A stretch of DNA of 64,000 nucleotides from Firmicutes bacterium UBA5201. Its GTDB lineage: Bacteria > Bacillota > Clostridia > Peptostreptococcales > Acidaminobacteraceae. Position numbers and translations under genes: made by a program. How positions within the stretch are numbered: the stretch's first letter is position 1; each line of letters starts with the position of its first letter. The notes beneath the pieces were generated by a model. That model searched no databases, was not told the DNA's origin, and saw nothing but the letters and a program-made list of their open reading frames with translations. Positions 1 to 8,134 of this stretch are shown here, piece after piece. Location of the stretch: contig DHVT01000017.1 of the NCBI GenBank assembly GCA_002412775.1, positions 102,829-166,828 on the forward strand, given 5' to 3'.

Positions 1-255
1 ACCATTTGGCTCAATAAAACATCTGATGGCCCTGCAATTCATGTCATTGATCGGGGTATGGGGATGTCCCGTGAAGTCCTCGATAAACTATTCGAACCCT
101 TCTTCACCACAAAAAAAGTCGGTGAAGGTACCGGCCTCGGACTATATATCGTTTACAACGAACTGAAGAAAATGAACGGTTCCATAGAAGTCATATCGAA
201 AGTGGATGTTGGAACAACATTTAAAATCAAATTCAAGAAAGATTATGAGGTTTAA
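1..255 (+). CDS. Sensor histidine kinase, C-terminal part (partial)
   Basis: The reading frame is open from base 1 to the stop at 253-255, so the 5' end lies outside the window. The 84 visible residues are the end of a HATPase_c domain: a DRGMGM G1 box, an FEPFFTTK F box and a GTGLGL G2 box, ending in the usual TTFKIKF strand. It would phosphorylate a partner regulator. The gene 2 bp downstream encodes a receiver-bearing sigma-54 activator, which is the obvious partner. The sensor domain and the phospho-accepting His are not visible, so the stimulus is unknown. Confidence 0.93.
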   Translation, partial: TIWLNKTSDGPAIHVIDRGMGMSREVLDKLFEPFFTTKKVGEGTGLGLYIVYNELKKMNGSIEVISKVDVGTTFKIKFKKDYEV

Positions 256-257
256 AA

Positions 258-1601
258 ATGCAAAACTCCGCTTTTAAAATATTGATAGTCGACGATGAAC
301 AACATTATTGCGATGTGCTCAAACTAATTCTTGAAAGCGAGAAATACGACGTCAATACTACCACGAGTTCTTCACGTGCCCTTGAAATGTTGGATGACCA
401 AAGCTATGATTTGATTCTAAGCGACTTTTTCATGCAGGATATGGATGGTTTTGAACTGCTCAAAAAAATCAAATCCAATCATACGGACACCGAAGTGATC
501 ATCATCACTGGCTATGGCAGTATAAAGAACGCAGTGGATGCCATGCGAAGAGGTGCGTTTTCATACTATATCAAATCGCATGATCCGCAAGAGCTCCTGT
601 TTGAAGTGGCCAAAGTCAAGCATATCGCGGAGTTGACGCTGAAGATCAACCAGCCTGCGGCCAAAGGCCAATATCTGATGATGTCCAAAAATCCCAAAAT
701 GAAAAAAATAATAGAACTGATTGATAAAATTGCCCCAAGCAATGCCAACGTCCTTTTACTTGGTGAATCCGGTGTCGGTAAAGAAGCTTTTGCCGCATAC
801 ATTCATGAAAAATCACAACGCTTCGATAAGAACTTCATTCCTGTCAATTGCCATGCGTACTCTAAAACGTTGCTGGAATCCGAGCTGTTTGGACATGAAA
901 AAGGTGCATTCACAGGTGCCAATGAAACGAGGATCGGAAAATTCGAAGCTTCTGAAGGAGGCACCCTGTTCCTCGACGAGATCGGTGACGCCACACTGGA
1001 TATGCAAGTGAAAATGCTGCGAGTCCTCGATACACGATCCATCGAACGCATTGGTTCAAACAGACTGATCAATGTCGATTTCAGACTTATTTGCGCTACC
1101 AACCGCAACCTGAAGGAAATGATTCAATCGGGCTCATTCCGAGAGGATTTCTATTATAGGATCAGTACTTTTGCTCTTGAAATTCCTCCACTGAGGGAAC
1201 GTCGTGAGGATATCGGACAAATGGTGCATTTTTTCATGTCGAAGCTTGCCAACGATATGAAGAAGACCATCAAAGGGATTGATGACGACTTGATGGATTA
1301 TCTGCTCCATTATGATTATCCGGGGAACATCCGAGAATTGAAGAACATGGTGGAACGCCTGATTGTGCTATCTTCGGACGGCATTTTGAGAAAATCCGAT
1401 CTCCAGGCGGATTTCAACCAAAAGAATATCCTCCAGATCCAATCGCTGAAGGAATTCAGAAACCAAACGGAAAAACTTTATATTCAACGTATACTGAAAC
1501 ATACCGAAGGTCATCTGACTCAAGCCTCAGATATTCTTGGAATTACCAGACGTCAACTATTCAACAAAATGCAGGAGCTTAATATCGATAACGAGAAATA
1601 A
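258..1601 (+). CDS. NtrC-family sigma-54-dependent response regulator
   Basis: This 447-aa protein has three domains. Residues about 1-120 are a receiver with acidic residues D12/D13 and phospho-acceptor D56. Residues about 140-370 are an AAA+ sigma-54 activation domain with Walker A GESGVGKE near 169, the sigma-54 contact loop GAFTGA near 215 and Walker B TLFLDEIGD. The C-terminal 45 residues are a Fis-type HTH (LTQASDILGITRRQLFNKM). It starts 2 bp after the kinase gene, so the pair is translationally linked. A sigma-54 promoter lies 80 bp after its stop, in front of the symporter gene, which is its likely target. The usual Pro after the receiver's conserved Lys is replaced (IKSHDP). Confidence 0.95.
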   Translation: MQNSAFKILIVDDEQHYCDVLKLILESEKYDVNTTTSSSRALEMLDDQSYDLILSDFFMQDMDGFELLKKIKSNHTDTEVIIITGYGSIKNAVDAMRRGAFSYYIKSHDPQELLFEVAKVKHIAELTLKINQPAAKGQYLMMSKNPKMKKIIELIDKIAPSNANVLLLGESGVGKEAFAAYIHEKSQRFDKNFIPVNCHAYSKTLLESELFGHEKGAFTGANETRIGKFEASEGGTLFLDEIGDATLDMQVKMLRVLDTRSIERIGSNRLINVDFRLICATNRNLKEMIQSGSFREDFYYRISTFALEIPPLRERREDIGQMVHFFMSKLANDMKKTIKGIDDDLMDYLLHYDYPGNIRELKNMVERLIVLSSDGILRKSDLQADFNQKNILQIQSLKEFRNQTEKLYIQRILKHTEGHLTQASDILGITRRQLFNKMQELNIDNEK

Positions 1602-1634
1602 ATTTCATGATGGGAAATTTATTTCTCGTTTTTT
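1590..1634 (+). terminator. Intrinsic terminator overlapping the regulator stop codon
   Basis: A perfect 17-bp inverted repeat (1590-1606 with 1614-1630, 7-nt loop) is followed by a run of T to 1634. The stop codon at 1599-1601 lies inside the left arm. It separates the two-component genes from the symporter unit. Confidence 0.85.
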
Positions 1635-1680
1635 GTTACGGGATATTAACAAAGGTGTTGTAATTCCTTAATGATTGCTT

Positions 1681-1696
1681 TGGCATGACAATTGCT
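1681..1696 (+). promoter_or_regulatory. Sigma-54 (-24/-12) promoter of the AGCS symporter gene
   Basis: TGGCATGACAATTGCT matches the sigma-54 consensus TGGCACG-N4-TTGCW with one change. The invariant GG (1682-1683) and GC (1694-1695) are exactly 10 bp apart. Initiation is expected about 12 bp after the GC, leaving a leader of about 35 nt before the ATG at 1742. The gene just upstream encodes a GAFTGA-type sigma-54 activator. Confidence 0.85.
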
Positions 1697-1741
1697 CTAT
1701 ATATAATTGTAATCCATTATATTTTAATAGGGGGAAATTGT

Positions 1742-3190
1742 ATGTTTAATGATGTTGTAGATTTTCTAAACACCATAATCTGGTCAAACTGGCTTGTTTG
1801 GCTATGTCTCGGCACAGGTATATTCTACTCTGTGATCATGAGATTTCCACAGGTTCGTTTGATCAAAGATATGGTAAAACAGCTCTTTGGTGGCGGAAGT
1901 TCTGATTCAGGCGTTTCTTCATTCCAATCTTTCGCGATGGCTCTTGGTGGTCGTGTAGGAACTGGTAATATCGCAGGCGTTGCATCAGCTATCGGTTTCG
2001 GTGGTCCGGGTGCTGTTTTCTGGATGTGGGCAATCGCATTCCTTGGTGCCGGTTCAGCTTACATCGAATCTGCTCTTGCACAAGTTTACAAAGAAGAAAT
2101 GGACGGAGAATTCCGTGGTGGACCTTCTTACTACATCGAAAAAGGCCTTGGCCAAAAATGGTATGGTATCTTATTCGCAATCTCTGCAATCATAGCTTGT
2201 GGATTTTTCTTACCGGGAATTCAAGCGAACAGTATCGCTTCTTCCATGAATACAGCTTTCAACATTCCTACAGCGGCTACTGGAGCAATTGTAGCTGTAT
2301 TGCTCGGACTCATCATCTTTGGTGGTGTTAAAAGAATCGGTAAAGTTGCCGAAATTATCGTTCCATTTATGGCAATCGCTTATATTATCGTCGCAGTAAT
2401 CATCATCGTCTTCAACCTTGATAAGATTCCTGGCGTATTCCAATTGATTTTCTCTCATGCATTCAGTGCTAAAGCTGCAACAGGTGCGGTTCTTGGACAA
2501 GCAATCATGTGGGGCGTCAAGCGTGGTATCTACTCAAACGAAGCTGGACAAGGTACTGGCCCGATCGCTGCGGCTGCTGCTGAAGTTTCTCACCCTGCCA
2601 AGCAAGGTTTGGTTCAAGCTTTCTCTGTTTACGTAGACACACTTTTCGTATGTTCAGCAACAGCATTCATGATCCTGATTACAGGAATGTACAACATCTA
2701 TGACCAAGCTGGCAACGTATTGGTTGAAAATATCGCAGGTGTTCAACCTGGTCCGGCGTATACTCAAATGGCGCTTGACACGTTCATCCCTGGATTTGGT
2801 AAAGGTTTCGTTGCAATTGCACTCTTCTTCTTCGCTTTCTCTACTTTGATGGCTTACTATTACTATGCTGAATCAAACGTAGCGTACATTGCTAGAAACT
2901 TCAAAAACCACAAACTGGTATTCAACGTAACAAGAGTCGTGTTGCTTGTCATGACATTTGTTGGTGCTATCAACTCAACTGGTGCTGTTTGGGCACTTGG
3001 TGATGTAGGCGTTGGTCTAATGGCTTGGCTCAACCTTGTTGCCATCCTATTGCTCACAAAAGTCGGTGTTGCTACACTCAAAGACTATGAAGCTCAAAAG
3101 AAACTTGGCATTGACCCTGTATTCAACCCAGAAGCTCTCGGTATCAAAAATGCTGATTTCTGGATGAGAAGATTAAAAAACAAAAAATAA
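1742..3190 (+). CDS. AGCS-family sodium:alanine/glycine symporter
   Basis: A multi-spanning membrane protein of 482 aa, normal for the alanine-or-glycine:cation symporter family. It carries the family signature SFQSFAMALGGRVGTGNIAG and the GGPGAVFWMW motif in its first third. It would import a small neutral amino acid with sodium. The frame is open from an ATG at 1685, but that codon lies inside the sigma-54 promoter. The ATG at 1742 has a ribosome site (AATAGGGGG) and follows the expected transcript start, so it is preferred. Expression should need sigma-54 and the upstream activator. Confidence 0.93.
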   Translation: MFNDVVDFLNTIIWSNWLVWLCLGTGIFYSVIMRFPQVRLIKDMVKQLFGGGSSDSGVSSFQSFAMALGGRVGTGNIAGVASAIGFGGPGAVFWMWAIAFLGAGSAYIESALAQVYKEEMDGEFRGGPSYYIEKGLGQKWYGILFAISAIIACGFFLPGIQANSIASSMNTAFNIPTAATGAIVAVLLGLIIFGGVKRIGKVAEIIVPFMAIAYIIVAVIIIVFNLDKIPGVFQLIFSHAFSAKAATGAVLGQAIMWGVKRGIYSNEAGQGTGPIAAAAAEVSHPAKQGLVQAFSVYVDTLFVCSATAFMILITGMYNIYDQAGNVLVENIAGVQPGPAYTQMALDTFIPGFGKGFVAIALFFFAFSTLMAYYYYAESNVAYIARNFKNHKLVFNVTRVVLLVMTFVGAINSTGAVWALGDVGVGLMAWLNLVAILLLTKVGVATLKDYEAQKKLGIDPVFNPEALGIKNADFWMRRLKNKK

Positions 3191-3215
3191 TTTGAAGTAA
3201 TCCTCTTCAAACTAT

Positions 3216-3253
3216 AAAAGATAAGAGCGCTGTTTGCTCTTATCTTTTTTTTT
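3216..3253 (+). terminator. Intrinsic terminator after the AGCS symporter
   Basis: A 13-bp perfect stem (3216-3228 with 3236-3248, 7-nt loop) runs into a T tract to 3253. Confidence 0.88.
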
Positions 3254-3279
3254 GCCTGTATTTTATGATTGTTCCTAAC

Positions 3280-4806
3280 TTATTCGATCAAAGCCAAATC
3301 AAGCAACTCTTCATAAGTGGGAAGTCCCGTGAATTTTGAAGCTTCATGTGTGAGTGTAACGACATCTTCCCTGTTGATCAGAGACACATCAAACTTTCTA
3401 TTGAGTGCCATCAACTGTTTAAAGCCATATGAAATCCTGTTCATGAAAGAATATACTCCAAGTGCTCCCACTGAAAGTTCGTCCGTTACTCCACTGAGCA
3501 ATGACTTGACTTGATGATAATCCGCAAATACAGTATCGACGCTGTTTCCGTATTGCTCATAGTCTTTAGGTATATGACCTGCATTGATTTTCTCTCCAAT
3601 GACCTTTCCCGACATTGCCGCCGCCATGGCGCCTCTTCCTATGCAAACAAAAGACACATGAGGTGCACCAATAGCCATTGCCTTGAAGACTTGATCCTCC
3701 ATCACAATCCCTCCGCCTATAGCGAGCTGAGGCAATGCTTCAAACTCATTTGAAAGATGATCATAAATTTTTCTCATGACAATAATCAATTCAATTGTCG
3801 GAATGCCCCATTCATTCATCATTTTAATCGGACTGTTGCCCGTTCCACCGCCCGCGCCATCGACAGTAATCATGTCCACATTATTTTCCGCGGCAATTTT
3901 CACGATTCTGAGCAAATCCTTTGGTGCAAAAGGACCGGTTTTGAAACAGATGCGTTCGACACCCAAGTCACGCAAAGTTTCAATGCGTCTTTTTATTGTG
4001 GTTTCATCCCAAAACGGCAGTTTGCCTATTCTTTCAAAGGGCTCTATAACATTTGGATCCAGTGGATCCGGGAAGATTATATTGCCTCTGTCTTTGAATT
4101 TTAAAGCGTCATTCAGCGATTTGACTCGTCCAACGCCTTGGATGCCTTTTGCGGCTTGACCAAATTTGAATTCGACGGATTTCACACCCAAAGTCAAAAT
4201 GCCATATTCCAAGACGCCCATTTCATCATCATCTGCATTTGCCTGAAGAATCACATCTCCAAAGCCGTGATGATATTTCCTGAAAGCATCTACCATTTCA
4301 GAAATCAAGGGGGATTTGACGACCTTTCCATCTTTGACAATCAACCCATTGTCTTTGGCGATCACATCCTCACCTATGACGACAGAAATGCCTGCTATTG
4401 CCGCTCCCGCAAAATAGTCATACCAATCCAATTTTGCCATTGCAGGCATTATGATCGGTAATTTCATAGGAACTTTATGGGTCAATCCAAATGTGGCACC
4501 GATTGAAGCGTTGACAAATGTCGCTGACTCGCTATTTTCCGGGACACCGTTTGCTCCAAAAACCCTTCCATTGATATTAAAATGAGAAAAATCCAGAGGA
4601 TACTGCTTGTTCGAACCAAATTGGTTTTGATCGGTGGAAAACGGATATACGGCTTCTGTACCCCTGACTGCTGACAGTCCGATTTCGCATGTTCCGGTGC
4701 ATGTCGAAGTGCATACCGAACACATACCCGATAAATCCGACAAATTATTTTGATCCCGCATTTTTGTGTTGCTTAAAGAGCTTCCAAGCTTTGATGGTAT
4801 TGACAT
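3280..4806 (-). CDS. FMN-binding glutamate-synthase-family protein
   Basis: The 508 aa match the stand-alone FMN domain of glutamate synthase large subunit (GltB/GltS barrel). Visible motifs are VDGAGGGTGNSP and GGGIVMEDQVFKAMAIGA, typical of the FMN and substrate side of the barrel. The N-terminus carries a Cys cluster (MCSVCTSTCTGTCEIG, residues about 28-43) that may bind an iron-sulfur cluster. There is no glutaminase domain and no GltD partner nearby, so the true substrate is unknown. The ATG at 4806 has a good ribosome site (AAGGGGGTG). It is transcribed alone, facing the symporter gene tail to tail. Confidence 0.85.
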   Translation of the reverse strand: MSIPSKLGSSLSNTKMRDQNNLSDLSGMCSVCTSTCTGTCEIGLSAVRGTEAVYPFSTDQNQFGSNKQYPLDFSHFNINGRVFGANGVPENSESATFVNASIGATFGLTHKVPMKLPIIMPAMAKLDWYDYFAGAAIAGISVVIGEDVIAKDNGLIVKDGKVVKSPLISEMVDAFRKYHHGFGDVILQANADDDEMGVLEYGILTLGVKSVEFKFGQAAKGIQGVGRVKSLNDALKFKDRGNIIFPDPLDPNVIEPFERIGKLPFWDETTIKRRIETLRDLGVERICFKTGPFAPKDLLRIVKIAAENNVDMITVDGAGGGTGNSPIKMMNEWGIPTIELIIVMRKIYDHLSNEFEALPQLAIGGGIVMEDQVFKAMAIGAPHVSFVCIGRGAMAAAMSGKVIGEKINAGHIPKDYEQYGNSVDTVFADYHQVKSLLSGVTDELSVGALGVYSFMNRISYGFKQLMALNRKFDVSLINREDVVTLTHEASKFTGLPTYEELLDLALIE

Positions 4807-4880
4807 GTTAACACCCCCTTATGATTCTATTCTAGTATTTATTGGGCATATGTCAACATACTTTGAAATGAATACAACCT

Positions 4881-4925
4881 TAAAAAAAAATAACGACTTG
4901 ATCCATATTCAAAGATCAAGTCGTT
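4881..4925 (-). terminator. Intrinsic terminator of the lemA/TPM unit
   Basis: A 12-bp perfect stem (4914-4925 with 4892-4903) is followed on the minus strand by about nine T residues. It starts 11 bp after the TPM-protein stop. Confidence 0.88.
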
Positions 4926-4935
4926 TCGTTTTATT

Positions 4936-5691
4936 TTACCAACTTCTCGAGCTGCCTCCACCACCGCTTCGGCCACCGCCGCCTCCAAATCCGCCACCTC
5001 GTGACGAACCTTTTGAACCTCTTGCTAGAGCATATAAAGCGAGACGGGTCAACCTACCTCTGTTGAAAATCATATCTAGAATCATCAAAATGAAAACTAT
5101 GATACCGATCAACAGATGAAAGATCGTAAACTCAGAATCAGATTTGGTTTCAACGGGATTATAATATGCTTTCGAACTTTGAAGGTCATCGACATTCAAA
5201 TCGTATTCCATATACACTTCCTCAGCCAATTTCAAATATGTGCCTGTGATTCCAGCATCATAATCGCCTGCCTGAAAATGTCCTATGAGATACTCATCCT
5301 GAATTCTGCCTGTTTTTGCATCATTGAGAGCACCCTCAAGTCCATATCCCACTTCAATTCTTGATCGCCTGTCATCTATTGCGACAAGCAGAAGGAGACC
5401 ATTGTTTTTTTTCTCATCTCCAATACCCCACTCCCTGAATAAACCAGTGGAGTAAGATTCAATATCCTGGCCGTCGAGTGAATCGATCGTCACCACTACT
5501 ATCTGGGCTCCAGATGCTTCAGAAAGTGCAGCGGAAGTTTTTATGATCATTTGCTCGGTTTCACTGGATAATACTTCCGCAAAATCGTTGACATAAAAAT
5601 CTCTGGTGTGTTTGGGATATGTTGCTGCAAAAGTCACGGGCATCACTAAGATGACAATGAGCATCAGGATTGCCGTAATACTTTTTTTCAA
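4936..5691 (-). CDS. TPM-domain (YgcG-like) membrane-anchored protein
   Basis: The 251-aa protein begins with a signal peptide (residues 1-22, ending VTFA), followed by a TPM domain (about 30-165, with VGYGLEGALND and a YDAGITGTYLKLAEE helix). It has one membrane segment near 190-210 and ends in a Gly/Ser-rich tail. TPM proteins act at the cell envelope, often beside LemA; their chemistry is not settled. The start is TTG at 5691, fixed by AAAGGAGG 7 nt upstream. It lies 13 bp downstream of lemA in the same operon. Confidence 0.9.
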   Translation of the reverse strand: MKKSITAILMLIVILVMPVTFAATYPKHTRDFYVNDFAEVLSSETEQMIIKTSAALSEASGAQIVVVTIDSLDGQDIESYSTGLFREWGIGDEKKNNGLLLLVAIDDRRSRIEVGYGLEGALNDAKTGRIQDEYLIGHFQAGDYDAGITGTYLKLAEEVYMEYDLNVDDLQSSKAYYNPVETKSDSEFTIFHLLIGIIVFILMILDMIFNRGRLTRLALYALARGSKGSSRGGGFGGGGGRSGGGGSSRSW

Positions 5692-5704
5692 GTCGCAACC
5701 TCCT

Positions 5705-6274
5705 TTAGTTTCCGAAATCTACTGTCGGAACTTGATCTGCACCTTCACTGGCTTCAAAGTATATCGCATCATCAAAGCCGAACATCCCTGCGAAAATGTT
5801 CATAGGAAAACGCTTGGCGACACTGTTGTATTTTCTGGCAACGTTGTTATAATCCATTCTTGCAGTTGCAATTCTATTTTCAGTTCCCGCAAGTTCATCA
5901 GAGAGTTGTCTGAAATTGGCATCGGATTTTAGTTCAGGGTAGTTCTCTGAAATTGCGATCAACCTCGATAAAGATCCGGTAAGTTCCGCGTTTGCAGCAT
6001 CTTTTTCTTCGACTGTACCAGCGTTCATCATAGCCGCACGAGCATTGGAAACGCTTTCAAAAATTTCTCTCTCTTGTTTTGCGAAAGCCTTGACCGACTC
6101 AACCAGATTGGGAATCAAATCGTTTCTTCTTTGAAGCTGATTGTCAATTTGACTCAGTGACATATTTACTTCTTCATCCAAAACAACCAATTGATTGTAC
6201 TTTGAGATTACCATTCCGGCCAAGGAAGCAAAAACCACCGCGATTATTATCAATACAATTAAACCTTTTTTCAT
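5705..6274 (-). CDS. lemA: LemA family protein
   Basis: The 189-aa protein has an N-terminal membrane segment (about residues 4-24) and then a long helical region typical of LemA: the YNQLVVLDEEVNMSLSQIDN segment, the RRNDLIPNLVESVK motif and the NFRQLSDELAGTENRIATARMDYN segment. A GTG at 6283 is in frame but forms part of the ribosome site AGAGGTG, so the ATG at 6274 is taken as the start. It is paired with a TPM-domain gene, an arrangement common in Bacillota. It probably acts in envelope homeostasis; the exact role is unknown. Confidence 0.93.
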   Translation of the reverse strand: MKKGLIVLIIIAVVFASLAGMVISKYNQLVVLDEEVNMSLSQIDNQLQRRNDLIPNLVESVKAFAKQEREIFESVSNARAAMMNAGTVEEKDAANAELTGSLSRLIAISENYPELKSDANFRQLSDELAGTENRIATARMDYNNVARKYNSVAKRFPMNIFAGMFGFDDAIYFEASEGADQVPTVDFGN

Positions 6275-6345
6275 TTTATGCACCTCTTTAATTTAGTTTA
6301 TGTCTAATTATAAACCATAATAATTAAGAAACCATTAATATTGGA

Positions 6346-6684
6346 TTAATCTTGAGCATATAAAGAATTGAGCAGCGGGATGATATAAAAGACCGGTTCT
6401 TCATAAGGATGAACCGACTTGATCGCATCTATCACACTTTGAACATTCTCCCTTCCACAAACAACTTCAACCTTGCATTCCTGACCGGAACTCAATTGTC
6501 CAGTTGTTCCTTCAAAAGGAATCGACCCTTCCAAAGGTCTCCAAAATCCAGATACCTCCGATACCGACAGGCAATGATCGTAATTTCCGATTCTTCCTGC
6601 TCCGGCATCATGCAATCCCTCACGTAAAACGGGCAAATATTCACAAGGGATAAATATTTCAAATTTGACTTTTTCAAAATTCAT
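6346..6684 (-). CDS. Stand-alone NIF3/YqfO insert-like domain protein
   Basis: This 112-aa protein resembles the PII/CutA-like domain inserted in NIF3 (YqfO) proteins. It has the GAGRIGNYDHCLSVSEVSGF block, then a Pro/Gly turn region and a C-terminal HPYEEPVFYIIPL strand. It has no NIF3 metal-binding halves. Its ribosome site is AAAGAGG. It is the last gene of a four-gene minus-strand run (8012 to 6346), 17 bp after the metallo-beta-lactamase gene. The function is unknown; trimeric ligand or metal sensing is a family-based guess. Confidence 0.72.
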   Translation of the reverse strand: MNFEKVKFEIFIPCEYLPVLREGLHDAGAGRIGNYDHCLSVSEVSGFWRPLEGSIPFEGTTGQLSSGQECKVEVVCGRENVQSVIDAIKSVHPYEEPVFYIIPLLNSLYAQD

Positions 6685-6701
6685 AACAATGCCTCTTTGT
6701 C

Positions 6702-7382
6702 TTATATAAGGAAACTCTCGTTTCTTTTGGTCACCAGCTTTACCCGTTCGTCCTTGATTTCTTTTTCGAGAATTTCACCCAACAATTCAAAAGACTCACC
6801 AAAATGAATCGGGAAAATGGTTTTTACAACGATTTTTTCAATAAAATGACACACTGCAAATGAAGCTGCCGATTTCAATCTCGGATCTACTGGCACAAAT
6901 GCGATATCAATCTTTTCACCTTCTAGATTGGATACGATGGCTTTGTATGCCACCTCTTCAATCTTTTGTTCCTGAACAGGTCGGTTCTCCCAGTGCCACC
7001 AGTTGAGGTCACCCGAATGAAAAATGATCAACTCGTCAACCGCAACCAAAAAAGCGACTCCAGAATCTGTAGAGTCGAATGTTTTAATGGTCATATTGTC
7101 AATCTCATAAATCTTGTTGGGTTCTACCCTGGTGACGGCATGCCCTTCCGGTTGGTCTTCAATATCATCAGAGAATATAAGTTTTGTGTTATGACTCGAA
7201 ACATGAAACACCTTTGGGTCATAATGGTCATTATGGGCATGGGAAACAAAATAATACTGATTTTTGCTCGCATCCACAAATGTTTTTTGATTGCTGATCA
7301 CATCAAAATAAATTTGACTTTTTTTTGTCTCGACCATCACTCCACTATGGTAAAAATGTACGACTTTGATGTCATTATTCAC
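6702..7382 (-). CDS. Metallo-beta-lactamase-fold hydrolase
   Basis: The 226-aa protein carries the SHAHNDHYDP metal-binding motif (HxHxDH) near residue 49 and later His residues in FHSGDLNWWHW and PIHFGE. It resembles the UPF0173/UlaG-like subgroup of the fold. The start is GTG at 7382, overlapping the TAG stop of the glutaredoxin gene, with GGGGGTGAAG as ribosome site, so the two are translationally coupled. The substrate cannot be told from sequence. Confidence 0.82.
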   Translation of the reverse strand: MNNDIKVVHFYHSGVMVETKKSQIYFDVISNQKTFVDASKNQYYFVSHAHNDHYDPKVFHVSSHNTKLIFSDDIEDQPEGHAVTRVEPNKIYEIDNMTIKTFDSTDSGVAFLVAVDELIIFHSGDLNWWHWENRPVQEQKIEEVAYKAIVSNLEGEKIDIAFVPVDPRLKSAASFAVCHFIEKIVVKTIFPIHFGESFELLGEILEKEIKDERVKLVTKRNESFLI

Positions 7383-7639
7383 TACTTCACCCCCAAAAGT
7401 TTGTCCAGTTTACCTTGGTCATCCAGTGCAAAAAGATCATCACACCCACCAATGAAAACTCCATCAATAAATATTTGGGGAACAGAATCCCAGCCGGTCT
7501 CTTTCATGATTTCATCAAATTCTTCTCTATTTTTTGAGACATTGATGTTGGTATATTCCACACCTTTTTGATCTAATTTTTTGATTGCTCTGTGGCAATA
7601 CGGACAAAATTTTGTCGTATACAGTGTTACTTGCTTCAT
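7382..7639 (-). CDS. Glutaredoxin (GrxC-like)
   Basis: The 85-aa protein is a complete glutaredoxin with the dithiol active site FCPYCHRA at residues 11-18, a cis-Pro region (SVPQIFIDG) and the GGCDDL glutathione-binding turn. It would reduce disulfides in the cytoplasm. The ribosome site GGGAGGAAC precedes the ATG. It follows the YtxH/zinc protein by 25 bp and overlaps the next gene, suggesting a thiol or metal related operon. Confidence 0.93.
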   Translation of the reverse strand: MKQVTLYTTKFCPYCHRAIKKLDQKGVEYTNINVSKNREEFDEIMKETGWDSVPQIFIDGVFIGGCDDLFALDDQGKLDKLLGVK

Positions 7640-7664
7640 TTTCTAGTTCCTCCCAATTCTTTTC

Positions 7665-8012
7665 TTATGGATTGCAACTGTGGCAAGGTTTCTTGCCGGA
7701 TGCCATTGCTTCATCACGGTTTCTGTAGACAATTCTGTTGTCTGTATTAGGCAGATGAACACATGTTTTCAAATGAAAGACTTCGGAATTGATGTTCCCG
7801 ACATACAGTTCCTCATCCACTTTTTTTTTAAAATTCTTGCAGGTCTTTTTAATCTGTTCTCTCATTTCTTTTCCTGATTTTGGTGCAAACAACAAACCTA
7901 ACGCTAAAGCAAATACCGTTCCGACCAAAAAAGCCAAACAAATCTTTCTTAATAGATTTGATTTCATTTTTTCAATTTCTCTTTGATTGGAAATTTGAAA
8001 TAAGTTCCGCAT
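7665..8012 (-). CDS. YtxH-like membrane protein fused to an Ada-type zinc-binding domain
   Basis: In this 115-aa protein the N-terminal half has a membrane segment and a YtxH-like motif (GLLFAPKSGKEMREQIK). The C-terminal 45 residues resemble the Ada metal-binding fold seen outside Ada proteins: VFHLKTCVHLP, then NRIVYRNRDEAMASG and a final PCHSCNP. Cys/His ligands are therefore available, although one of Ada's four Cys is replaced by His. The start is well supported by AGAGGAGG. It leads the glutaredoxin operon. The function is not known. Confidence 0.75.
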   Translation of the reverse strand: MRNLFQISNQREIEKMKSNLLRKICLAFLVGTVFALALGLLFAPKSGKEMREQIKKTCKNFKKKVDEELYVGNINSEVFHLKTCVHLPNTDNRIVYRNRDEAMASGKKPCHSCNP

Positions 8013-8134
8013 AGTGTCCTCCTCTTACTTGTTTGTTGCAATTGATACCCTATTTTTTCATAGACAACCTTCCGTTCTTTATTATCTGACCATCACATTG
8101 TTGATACATGATTTTTCTTGAGGGTATAAACACC

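Noticed and set aside
1685..1741. Earlier start for the AGCS symporter
   Set aside because: The codon lies within the sigma-54 promoter, upstream of the expected transcript start.
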